DNA of 6,379 nt from the NCBI GenBank assembly GCA_022561735.1, contig JADFQR010000077.1:1-6379 (forward strand), read 5' to 3'. Position numbers and translations under genes: made by a program. Shown here piece after piece: positions 1-6,086 of the stretch. The DNA comes from Chloroflexota bacterium. Lineage in GTDB: Bacteria > Chloroflexota > Dehalococcoidia > UBA1151. Positions within the stretch are counted from its first letter, which is position 1. Each line of letters begins with the position of its first letter. Below the pieces are notes generated by a model. That model worked only from the letters and a program-made list of their open reading frames with translations, did no database searches and was not told where the DNA came from.

Positions 1-802
1 GGACTACCGCGCCGACACGATGGTGGAGATGGCCCTGAGCGGGCAGATGTACATCAACGGAGACCCGGAACGTGAACCGCTGAGCAGCGCCGGCTACCAG
101 CCGTCTTACCAGGCGGCGCTGTACGCCTATAGCGGCATCATGGCGGCGCTGCTGGTGAGGGACCGGGACGGGAAGGGCCAGTACGTGGATATATCTATCC
201 AGGAAAGCATGGCCTCCGAGCACCAGTTCACGCTGAACCGTTTCACCGCCAGCGGGGGTATACGGATGCGGGCCGGTAATCGCTACGGATCGGTCCACCC
301 GGCGACCATCTACCCATGCAAAGGCGTCGACGGAAAGCCGGGCCTGGTGTCGCTCGGCATTAGCGATCCGACCCAGTACGTTCTCCTCCTGGAACTGCTC
401 GATATGTCTGAACTGCTGGATGACCCCAGGTTCAAAAACCCCTCGCTTTGCTCGCAGAACTACGTTGAGTTCGACGCGCTCGTGCGGCCCTGGTTCATGG
501 AGCACACGGCTGAAGAGATCGTGCACGCCTTCCAGGACAATCGCATCCCGGCGGCATTCGTGAACGAAGTAAGCGAGGTGCTGGACGACCCCCAGTACGC
601 CTTCAGGGAGTTCTGGAAAGAGATCGACCACCCGGTCGCCGGAACACATCGCTACGCCGGGTTGCCATACCACCTGTCGGAGGCTCCGCCGGTATATGAG
701 CGGGCCAACCTGTTAGGCGAGCACACCGACGAGGTGCTCGCGGGAAAGCTGGGCTACGACGGTGAGCGGCTAGCCCAACTCCGCAAAGGCGGCGTTATCT
801 GA
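1..802 (+). CDS. CaiB/BaiF family III CoA transferase, 5' end missing, catalytic Asp replaced by Ser
   Basis: This is the C-terminal two thirds of a family III (CaiB/BaiF) CoA transferase. The frame is open to the left edge from base 2, so the ATG at 20 is probably internal; 267 codons are visible including the stop, against about 400 residues for the family. Numbering from that ATG, the visible family features are the AALYAYSGIMAALLVRDRDG stretch (33-52), GKGQYVDIS (52-60), YPCKG (98-102) and the C-terminal LGEHTDEVL block (about 232-240). Ungapped alignment with the next gene, anchored on GKGQ, puts Ser29 (codon 104-106, motif QPSYQ) where the catalytic Asp that forms the acyl anhydride/thioester intermediate normally lies; no Asp is nearby. 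The stop overlaps the next start by one base (TGATG), so translation is probably coupled. I infer a non-catalytic or modified partner subunit. The substrate cannot be told. Family assignment is firm. Confidence 0.9.
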   Translation, partial: DYRADTMVEMALSGQMYINGDPEREPLSSAGYQPSYQAALYAYSGIMAALLVRDRDGKGQYVDISIQESMASEHQFTLNRFTASGGIRMRAGNRYGSVHPATIYPCKGVDGKPGLVSLGISDPTQYVLLLELLDMSELLDDPRFKNPSLCSQNYVEFDALVRPWFMEHTAEEIVHAFQDNRIPAAFVNEVSEVLDDPQYAFREFWKEIDHPVAGTHRYAGLPYHLSEAPPVYERANLLGEHTDEVLAGKLGYDGERLAQLRKGGVI

Positions 803-2088
803 TGCCGTCCCCCGTGGTTTCAGGAAAAAGCCCTCTCGATGGCGTGCGCGTTCTTGATCTATCACGGGTCTGGGCCGGGCCGCACGCCACTCGAATAATG
901 GCGGACCTGGGGGCAGAGGTCATCCATATCACGGGCCGCAAATTGGTCGGCCGGCGAGAGGTGACGCGTGAGACTGCGATGGTGACCGGCATCTACCCGG
1001 ATAACGAGCCGGGCGAGCGCCACTGGAACCGCAACATCCTGAACAACGACATGCTCCGTAACAAGCTGGACATCACGCTTGAGCTCGACACGGAGCGCGG
1101 GCTGGAGCTGTTCAAGCGACTGGTCGAAATCAGCGACATCGTGATCGAGAACTACAGCCCCCGGGTTATGCCCAAGCTGGGCATCGACTACCCGGTACTG
1201 AAAGAGATAAAACCGTCGATCATCTTTTGCTCCATGCCCGGCTACGGCTCAGCCGGGCCGTACAGTCACTTCGTCTCCTACGGCACCACAATCGAGCCGC
1301 ACTCCGGCCTGGCGAGCAGGATGGGCTACCCGGGCGAGGAGCCGCACATGAGCGGCAACGCATACCCGGACCCGGCGTCCGGGATGTTTGCCACCGGCGC
1401 AATCTTGACCGCCCTGTTCCGTAAACGCAGGACGGGCAAAGGCCAGTTCATCTCGCTTGCGCAGTCAGAATCTGGTGTGGCGCTGACCGGGGAGGCGTCC
1501 CTGGGTTACCAGCTATCCGGCAACGTGCCAGAACGCATCGGCAACCGTCATTTGCGGAAGGCTCCCCACAACGCTTATCCGTGCAAGGGTGATGACAAAT
1601 GGGTGGCGATCTCTGTCGGTTCCGAGGCCCAGTGGGTCGCTTTTTGCAATGTTCTGGACGACCCGGGCTGGAGCGGAAACGAGCGCTTTGCAAACCTGGG
1701 GAACCGGCTTCAGAACCAGGACGAACTGGACCGCCATATCGGTGAATGGACACGCGGGCAAGACGCTTATGACGTGATGCGCCGGATGCAGGACGCCGGG
1801 GTCGCTGCGGGCGTGGCCGTTAACGCTGAAGAGCTTATGAACGACCGGCACCTGAATGAGGCCGGGTTTTTCTGGGAGACCGAGCACCCGGAAGCGGGCA
1901 CACACCGCCACGCAGGCCAGCCGATACGTCTATCGGAGTCGCCCGTTCGGAACTATCGTCCCGCGCCAACCCTGGGCCAGCATCACGGCTACGTGCTCGG
2001 CGAGCTACTGGGGCTGTCCGAGGACGAGATCAGCGATCTGGAGCAGACCGGGGTGATCGGCTACGAGCCGCTTGTGCGTGAACGCTAG
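802..2088 (+). CDS. CaiB/BaiF family III CoA transferase, catalytic Asp present
   Basis: A full-length family III CoA transferase (428 residues, normal for the family), a cytosolic enzyme moving CoA between carboxylic acids. The N-terminus shows the classical start PLDGVRVLDLSRVWAGP (11-27) and MADLGAEVI (33-41). The catalytic Asp is Asp190 (codon 1369-1371) in the AYPDPASGM motif, 24 residues before the second Gly of TGKGQ (211-215), the spacing I recall for Frc and CaiB. YPCKG (259-263) matches the upstream gene. The ATG at 802 shares its A with the upstream TGA, with a weak AAAGGCGG about ten bases ahead, so coupled translation is likely. The usual C-terminal GEHT block reads GQHHGYVL here. 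Because the partner lacks the Asp, this chain is probably the active half of a heteromer, comparable to two-gene family III enzymes such as BbsEF; that is inference. The substrate is unknown. Confidence 0.95.
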   Translation: MPSPVVSGKSPLDGVRVLDLSRVWAGPHATRIMADLGAEVIHITGRKLVGRREVTRETAMVTGIYPDNEPGERHWNRNILNNDMLRNKLDITLELDTERGLELFKRLVEISDIVIENYSPRVMPKLGIDYPVLKEIKPSIIFCSMPGYGSAGPYSHFVSYGTTIEPHSGLASRMGYPGEEPHMSGNAYPDPASGMFATGAILTALFRKRRTGKGQFISLAQSESGVALTGEASLGYQLSGNVPERIGNRHLRKAPHNAYPCKGDDKWVAISVGSEAQWVAFCNVLDDPGWSGNERFANLGNRLQNQDELDRHIGEWTRGQDAYDVMRRMQDAGVAAGVAVNAEELMNDRHLNEAGFFWETEHPEAGTHRHAGQPIRLSESPVRNYRPAPTLGQHHGYVLGELLGLSEDEISDLEQTGVIGYEPLVRER

Positions 2089-2126
2089 GCCGAGACCTGT
2101 GTCGGCCGCCGGGACGGTACCCGGCG
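2089..2126. terminator. Tandem hairpins between convergent genes
   Basis: Two stem-loops sit immediately after the CoA transferase stop. The first pairs GCCGA (2089-2093) with TCGGC (2102-2106). The second pairs CGCCGGG (2107-2113) with CCCGGCG (2120-2126) around a 6-base loop. Neither is followed by a T-run on either strand, so an intrinsic terminator is not proven. The position between converging genes suits a shared transcription stop or an mRNA 3' end stabiliser. Confidence 0.4.
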
Positions 2127-2145
2127 TACGAGCAGGGGGGCGTGT

Positions 2146-2451
2146 TCAGATTGAGGCCAGGGTTCCTTCGCTGTAGATCACCTCGGAGATCGTGAGCTGG
2201 GGCCGGCCGGCGATCGCGCCTTCGGGCGTGCCGCTGTGCTCTCGCTTGAAAACGTCGGAGACCCTCCATGCATCGAACGCCTCCCGGCTCTCCCACGCCG
2301 ACATGTTGATATACACGCCGGGCTCCTCTGTCTTGAGCCGGGCAAAATAGAGACGGCCCGGTACCTGCTCCATCTGCCCCTCTCGCGATCGCTGCTCGAA
2401 GCGGTCTTCGAAGCCTTCATTCACCTGTATGCGGTTCGACACGATCAGCAT
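2146..2451 (-). CDS. IsdG/HmoA-type heme-degrading monooxygenase (ABM fold)
   Basis: A 101-residue protein of the antibiotic biosynthesis monooxygenase (ABM) superfamily, closest in pattern to heme-degrading monooxygenases of the IsdG/HmoA type, which open the heme ring in the cytosol and free iron. It starts with the typical first strand MLIVSNRIQVNEGFEDRFEQ. The residues matching the IsdG catalytic triad are all present: Asn6 in SNRI, Trp62 in AFDAW and His72 in KREHSG. The Trp-His distance of 10 equals that of IsdG (Trp66/His76). The length of about 100 residues is normal for a single-domain, dimeric ABM protein. The start is supported by GAGGAG at 2458-2463, 6 bases before the ATG. It is the last gene of a minus-strand run behind the MFS exporter, with 82 bases to the small ORF upstream. 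The ABM fold is secure; heme as substrate is likely but not certain, because some relatives act on quinones. Confidence 0.85.
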   Translation of the reverse strand: MLIVSNRIQVNEGFEDRFEQRSREGQMEQVPGRLYFARLKTEEPGVYINMSAWESREAFDAWRVSDVFKREHSGTPEGAIAGRPQLTISEVIYSEGTLASI

Positions 2452-2533
2452 TACATGCTCCTCATCTTGTTTGGTTTGTTATCCCGGTCAGCCTGTACAG
2501 GCGTCGGCCACTCGCGCGCGATCCTGCTAGTAT

Positions 2534-2800
2534 TCAAGGCCATATTTCAGCGCCAGGTCGGCTTGTATGCCTCGCGTCCCAGGCAGCGGGAGGTTTGAGA
2601 CCGGCGAGCGAGTCGATTTGCTCGCCCGGGAACTGGATCACCTGGCGCCCGTACATCTCCTGCCGCTGTGCGCAGCCGTGGAGAAGCAGCTCCTTCATGT
2701 CTGTGTCCATCATGGAATCCCCGTAACCAACGATAAATACTCTATTTTGATTAATGACCACCCGCGGAATGGCTGTTTCCGTAGACGGGGTCGTTATCAA
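2534..2800 (-). CDS. Small unrecognised ORF, possibly a decayed gene
   Basis: The frame opens at 2815, directly after the MFS stop, and ends at 2534. The longest start is TTG at 2800 (88 residues); ATG at 2713 or 2710 would give 59 or 58. No start has a good ribosome binding site: AAGTG lies before the TTG and GGGG before ATG 2713. I do not recognise the protein. The stretch IPRVVINQNRVFIVGYG faintly recalls the C-terminal half of glutaredoxins, without any CxxC. The first 30 codons are AT-rich (AAT CAA AAT AGA GTA TTT), unlike the neighbours, while the middle has high GC3 like real genes here. Near the end, codon quality falls in this frame (AGG CAT ACA AGC), while the +1 frame reads RGIQADLALKYGLEY before a TAG, which looks more protein-like. 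This suggests a frameshifted or eroded gene. It otherwise fills the 360-base gap between the MFS gene and the heme monooxygenase. Confidence 0.3.
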   Translation of the reverse strand: MITTPSTETAIPRVVINQNRVFIVGYGDSMMDTDMKELLLHGCAQRQEMYGRQVIQFPGEQIDSLAGLKPPAAWDARHTSRPGAEIWP

Positions 2801-2811
2801 GCACTTCGTAA

Positions 2812-4089
2812 TTAATCACGTGAGCGGCTGGAAGCCATCGAGTCCGGGCTTCGGAGAATCGGGAAGACCACCATCGCCGCCAGCAGTGTGACCAGGCCTG
2901 CCGTGCCGGTCAGCAGGATAGCGGTTCGGGGGTCAAAGATGCCCGCAAGTGCGCCAATGTTGAGCTGCCCTACGGGTCCGATGCCGATGAACATCGCAAC
3001 CGAGCCCATCACGCGCGCTCTCATTTCAGGCGAAGCTGCGTAGATCATGATGGTGCTTTGCATGGCCGCAAACGCCGCCATGCCAATCCCGCCGAAGAAC
3101 ACGATCACGACACTCGCCCAGTACCAGTCAGATCGCGAGAAAACGATGATCGCGACGATGAACAGCAGCGAGCCGTAAAGATAGATGCGCGTGTAATGCC
3201 GTGGCCGGGCGTAAGCGACGATCAGCGCCGCGCCTACGAAGGACCCGACTCCCTCCATCGATTGAAGCAGTCCGACGAACACGTCGTTGACCATCAAGTG
3301 GTCCCGCACCACGATCGGTTGCTGGCTTATGTACGGGAATCCGAAAATATTCACCAGCAACGTCACGACCAGGGTCCCGACCATCAGCCTGCTGCCCCTG
3401 ATGTAACGCACGCCTTCCACGATCTGCTGGATCGGCCCCGTTCTTACGGATTCCACCACCACGGGTTGGTAGCGCATGGTCAGGCCGACGATGAGGGCGG
3501 CGCTGTACAGGATCACCCCGAGCAGGAACCCGCCCTGCGGACCGACAGTGGCGAAAAAGACGCCACCCGCCATCGGGCCCAGAATCCGGGCCGCCGCGTT
3601 CGTGCCTGACTCAAGCGAAATCGCTCGACCCACGCGGTCCGGGTCGACAACCTCTCCGATCATCGTTCTGCGTACCAGGAAATCGCTCGCCAGCATCGTT
3701 CCCGATAGCAGGCTGCCCACCGCCACGTGCCAGAACTCGATCGCGTCGGCGAGCAGCAACGTCGCGAGCGATGCCGAAATCAGCGCCTGCACGCCCAGCC
3801 CGAAGATCATCAGGTGCTTGCGATTCACCCGATCCGCGATGACCCCGATGCCAAAGCCCAGGAGCATCGGCGTGAATCGCAGGAAGAACGTCAGCGATAC
3901 GAGGAAGGGCGAGCCGGTCAGGTCAAGCGTGAGGAGGGCGATGACAAGAATGTCCAGCCACATCATCGTGCCGGTGAGTCCGCCTATCGCCCACAACCTG
4001 ACGAATTGTGGATTCCGGACTATCGACACGGGCCGGGGCGGCCGTATGAGCGGATCGGGCGCACCCATGTCCGGCCGGTCAGGATTCAT
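2812..4089 (-). CDS. MFS transporter, EntS/MFS_3-like exporter
   Basis: A 425-residue integral membrane protein of the major facilitator superfamily, with about 12 hydrophobic segments and a polar N-terminal tail (1-30). The loop after the second helix carries motif A, GVIADRVNRKHLM (82-94). The region RRTMIGEVVDPDRVGRAISL (140-159) and the C-half SPEMRARVMGSVAMFIGIGP (353-372) resemble the MFS_3/EntS group of proton-driven exporters, which includes the enterobactin exporter; the cargo here cannot be told. The chosen ATG at 4089 has GAGG about 11 bases ahead, a modest site. Met8 (4068) is an alternative with no better site. The frame continues upstream to a stop without another usual start codon. 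The gene is divergent from trpB2 across a structured 447-base gap and leads a minus-strand run that ends with the heme monooxygenase, so a role in iron or heme-related export is possible but only inferred. Confidence 0.9.
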   Translation of the reverse strand: MNPDRPDMGAPDPLIRPPRPVSIVRNPQFVRLWAIGGLTGTMMWLDILVIALLTLDLTGSPFLVSLTFFLRFTPMLLGFGIGVIADRVNRKHLMIFGLGVQALISASLATLLLADAIEFWHVAVGSLLSGTMLASDFLVRRTMIGEVVDPDRVGRAISLESGTNAAARILGPMAGGVFFATVGPQGGFLLGVILYSAALIVGLTMRYQPVVVESVRTGPIQQIVEGVRYIRGSRLMVGTLVVTLLVNIFGFPYISQQPIVVRDHLMVNDVFVGLLQSMEGVGSFVGAALIVAYARPRHYTRIYLYGSLLFIVAIIVFSRSDWYWASVVIVFFGGIGMAAFAAMQSTIMIYAASPEMRARVMGSVAMFIGIGPVGQLNIGALAGIFDPRTAILLTGTAGLVTLLAAMVVFPILRSPDSMASSRSRD

Positions 4090-4189
4090 GTCTGGGCGGG
4101 CCTCGTGGAGAAAAAGGATCTCGTCGATCGCTAGTTTCGGTGAATTGACCTACCTCTCGCACCTCTGATCGCGAGCGGGTTCACCGTTG

Positions 4190-4253
4190 GATGGGCGGCC
4201 GGGTAGTGGCATGAACGCGGATATCGCCGCCACATGCTGACGGCCGCCCCATC
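4190..4253. repeat. Imperfect compound inverted repeat / hairpin in divergent intergenic region
   Basis: GATGGGCGGCCG (4190-4201) pairs with CGGCCGCCCCATC (4241-4253), interrupted by one extra C. Inside it GTGGC (4206-4210) pairs with GCCAC (4229-4233), and GCG (4217-4219) with CGC (4225-4227), so the whole can fold as one branched or stacked hairpin. CGGATATCG (4218-4226) is also perfectly inverted as CGATATCCG at 4266-4274, giving a competing fold. It lies about 100 bases upstream of the MFS start, so it could be a leader structure of that gene, a protein-binding site or a REP-like element. No T-run follows. Confidence 0.5.
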
Positions 4254-4303
4254 ATGACTCCCTCACGATATCCGTCTTAGGATTTCGCCCGGCGAAGACG
4301 TGA

Positions 4304-4332
4304 TTGAGACGTCCCCGATCTGCCGATATAGT
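4304..4332 (+). promoter_or_regulatory. Predicted sigma70 promoter of trpB2
   Basis: TTGAGA (4304-4309) and TATAGT (4327-4332) each match 5 of 6 consensus bases and are 17 bases apart, the ideal spacing. Transcription would start near 4339, giving a leader of about 200 bases before the trpB2 ATG. It is the best promoter-like match I found by eye in the intergenic region; I saw no comparable one for the divergent MFS gene. Confidence 0.6.
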
Positions 4333-4355
4333 CCCGAGGCCGTGTCCGCCTTAAC

Positions 4356-4396
4356 GTGATCACATCAGATCACATCGGCTCCCGGCGTCTGATCAG
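4356..4396. promoter_or_regulatory. Candidate operator: 9-bp repeats at helical-turn spacing plus TGATCA palindromes
   Basis: GATCACATC occurs at 4358-4366 and again at 4368-4376, a period of exactly 10 bases, which places both copies on the same face of the DNA. The first copy overlaps the perfect palindrome GTGATCAC (4356-4363), and a second palindrome, CTGATCAG, lies at 4389-4396. The cluster begins about 17 bases after the predicted trpB2 transcription start, where a bound repressor could block RNA polymerase. The function is inferred from layout only; no regulator gene is in the window. Confidence 0.35.
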
Positions 4397-4427
4397 TTAC
4401 AGTCAGCTTCCGTTATGCGGTGCCCAC

Positions 4428-4486
4428 GGCGCCGGCGGCCGGGTAGCGCCCCGGGTATTCCGGTATTCCGGGGAACTTCAGGCGCC
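4428..4486 (+). promoter_or_regulatory. Structured GC-rich 5' leader of trpB2
   Basis: The leader holds a perfect stem CCCCGG (4449-4454) / CCGGGG (4468-4473), whose span contains the tandem repeat GGTATTCC at 4454-4461 and 4462-4469. Two copies of the self-complementary GGCGCC (4428-4433 and 4481-4486) flank it and could form an outer stem. There is no run of Trp codons in a small upstream ORF, so a classical trp leader peptide is not supported, and I recognise no known riboswitch or T-box. It may be an unassigned leader element or simply GC-rich DNA. Confidence 0.3.
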
Positions 4487-4536
4487 TCGGAACATGGACT
4501 TGCCAGATTATTGCCAGAAATTTGAGGGAGGAACCG

Positions 4537-5892
4537 ATGGCCGATCAGAAGAAATTCCTGCTCAACGAAAGCGATATTCCGACTCGCTGGTACAACATAC
4601 AGGCTGATCTGACCTTTCCGGTCGATCCGGCCCTGCACCCGGGAACACACGAGCCGGCCGGGCCCGACGATTTCGCCCCGCTGTTTCCGATGGAGCTGAT
4701 CGCACAAGAAGTCAGCAAGGACCGGTGGATCGACATCCCGGAGCCGGTGCGCGATGTGTACAGGATCTGGCGTCCCACGCCGTTGTTCCGCGCGACGGGA
4801 CTCGAAAAGGCGCTTGGCACTCCGGCGAAAATCTTCTACAAGTACGAGGGCGGCAGCCCGGCCGGAAGCCACAAGCCAAACACGGCCGTGGCGCAGGTGT
4901 ACTACAACAGCATCGAAGGCACCAAACGTATCGTGACCGAGACCGGCGCGGGCCAGTGGGGCAGCGCTCTCGCCTTCGCCTGCCAGCAGTTCGGCATCGA
5001 GTCAAAGGTCTTCATGGTGCGCGCCAGCTTTGAGCAGAAGCCGTACCGAAAGTCGATGATGCAGATCTGGGGCGGAAGCGTGACGTCCAGCCCGAGCAAC
5101 GAGACGAACGCAGGCCGCACGATTCTTGAGGCCGACCCTGACTCACCCGGGTCTCTTGGCATCGCCATTTCTGAGGCGGTTGAGGTTGCCGTTAGCGACG
5201 ACAAGACCAAGTACTCGCTGGGGTCGGTGCTGAACCACGTCCTCATGCACCAGACGGTGATCGGCCAGGAAGCCATCAAGCAGATGGAGATGGCGAACGC
5301 CTACCCGGACATGGTGATTGGATGCGCCGGCGGCGGTTCAAACCTGGCGGGAATAGCGTTCCCGTTCGTGCCGGACAAGCTGGCGGGCAAGGATATTCGT
5401 CTGATCGCCGTTGAACCGGCGGCCGCTCCTTCGCTGACCAGGGGAATGTTCGCATACGACTTCGGCGATGCCATCGGCATGACGCCGCTACTCAAGATGC
5501 ACACGCTGGGACACACCTTTGTGCCGAACCCGATTCATGCCGGCGGACTGCGTTATCACGGCATGGCGCCGCTGGTCAGCGCCATGGCGAACGCCGGACT
5601 GATCGAGGCTCGCGCGTATCACCAGACGACCTGTTTTGAGGCCGCGGTGCTGTTCGCAAGCACTGAAGGAATCATCCCGGCGCCGGAACCGGCCCACGCC
5701 GTCAGGGCTGCGATCGACGAGGCGCTGTTGTGCAAGGAGACCGGAGAGGAAAAGACGATTCTTTTCCACCTGTGCGGCCACGGCCATCTCGACTTGTCGG
5801 CCTATGACAGCTACTTCTCCGGCGAGATGGAGGACTATGCCCTCTCCGAGGATGAGATTGCCAGGTCGATGGAGTCGGTGCCACAGATCTAA
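4537..5892 (+). CDS. trpB2: TrpB2-type tryptophan synthase beta chain (PLP enzyme)
   Basis: A 451-residue cytosolic PLP enzyme of the TrpB2 group, which joins indole and serine to make tryptophan; many TrpB2 proteins work without a TrpA partner. Visible motifs are [12 protein letters not shown] in the N-terminal part, the PLP lysine Lys113 in GSHKPNTA (as TrpB Lys87), Glu135 in TETGAGQWG (as catalytic Glu109), the phosphate-binding loop GCAGGGSN (262-269) and [17 protein letters not shown]. The N-terminal extension and the length over 400 are typical of TrpB2 rather than TrpB1. The residue that contacts the PLP ring nitrogen (Ser377 in TrpB) appears as Cys413 in LCGHGHLD. The ATG at 4537 is chosen over an in-frame TTG at 4522, because GAGGGAGGAA (4524-4533) is an excellent ribosome binding site that the TTG start would swallow. 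No trpA or other trp gene is next to it, so it stands alone, either a salvage-type enzyme or part of a split pathway. Confidence 0.95.
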   Translation: MADQKKFLLNESDIPTRWYNIQADLTFPVDPALHPGTHEPAGPDDFAPLFPMELIAQEVSKDRWIDIPEPVRDVYRIWRPTPLFRATGLEKALGTPAKIFYKYEGGSPAGSHKPNTAVAQVYYNSIEGTKRIVTETGAGQWGSALAFACQQFGIESKVFMVRASFEQKPYRKSMMQIWGGSVTSSPSNETNAGRTILEADPDSPGSLGIAISEAVEVAVSDDKTKYSLGSVLNHVLMHQTVIGQEAIKQMEMANAYPDMVIGCAGGGSNLAGIAFPFVPDKLAGKDIRLIAVEPAAAPSLTRGMFAYDFGDAIGMTPLLKMHTLGHTFVPNPIHAGGLRYHGMAPLVSAMANAGLIEARAYHQTTCFEAAVLFASTEGIIPAPEPAHAVRAAIDEALLCKETGEEKTILFHLCGHGHLDLSAYDSYFSGEMEDYALSEDEIARSMESVPQI

Positions 5893-5900
5893 CAGCGGAT

Positions 5901-5943
5901 GACCCCTTTCACCGGCGTATAGACGCGACGGTGAAAAGGGGTC
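5901..5943. terminator. Long hairpin after trpB2, likely bidirectional transcription stop
   Basis: GACCCCTTTCACCG (5901-5914) pairs with CGGTGAAAAGGGGTC (5929-5943) apart from one extra A, and GCGT (5915-5918) pairs with ACGC (5923-5926) inside it. This gives about 18 base pairs closed by an ATAG loop. It starts 8 bases after the trpB2 stop and lies between convergent genes. It lacks a T-run on both strands, so stopping would be U-tract-independent or factor-aided. Stem strength and position give moderate support. Confidence 0.55.
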
Positions 5944-6086
5944 GCACCCGCCGCCGTGTAGTCAGGCGGGTTGGCCGCGTACGCCCTGGTTGCGCACTGC
6001 GTGCCATGACGTACGCGTGAACGGCCCTGTCCTGTCACCGAGTGGCGCTTCGTCTGTCACAGATCGGAGTCGTATCGCCCCGGGGA

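Larger units (their letters stand above)
4194..4446. repeat. 13-bp direct repeat, 240 bp apart
   Basis: GGCGGCCGGGTAG occurs identically at 4194-4206 and 4434-4446. The first copy is part of the left arm of the 4190-4253 inverted repeat; the second lies just before the trpB2 leader hairpin. The flanks differ after 13 bases. Both copies lie in the divergent intergenic region; the GC-rich composition raises the chance of coincidence. Confidence 0.35.

Noticed and set aside
2236..2598. 120-residue plus-strand ORF opposite the heme monooxygenase
   Set aside because: The minus-strand protein here shows the IsdG triad and a GAGGAG site; the plus-strand frame is its shadow.
3476..4168. 230-residue plus-strand ORF antisense to the MFS gene
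   Set aside because: It lies opposite a clear transporter gene, is rich in Arg, Ser and Pro, shows no domain pattern, and is a product of high-GC codon bias.
4522..4536. TTG at 4522 as the trpB2 start
   Set aside because: It would place the strong ribosome binding site inside the gene; ATG 4537 sits 5 bases after GGAGG.
4356..4607. 83-residue ORF as a possible trp leader peptide
   Set aside because: It has no Trp codons, runs into trpB2 in another frame and has no good ribosome binding site.
4393..4872. 159-residue minus-strand ORF across the trpB2 start
   Set aside because: It overlaps conserved TrpB2 coding sequence and the promoter leader; its translation has no family features.
6020..6062. 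CTGTCAC occurring twice (6032 and 6054) as a repeat element
   Set aside because: Seven bases twice in a short spacer is compatible with chance and has no symmetry or nearby promoter.
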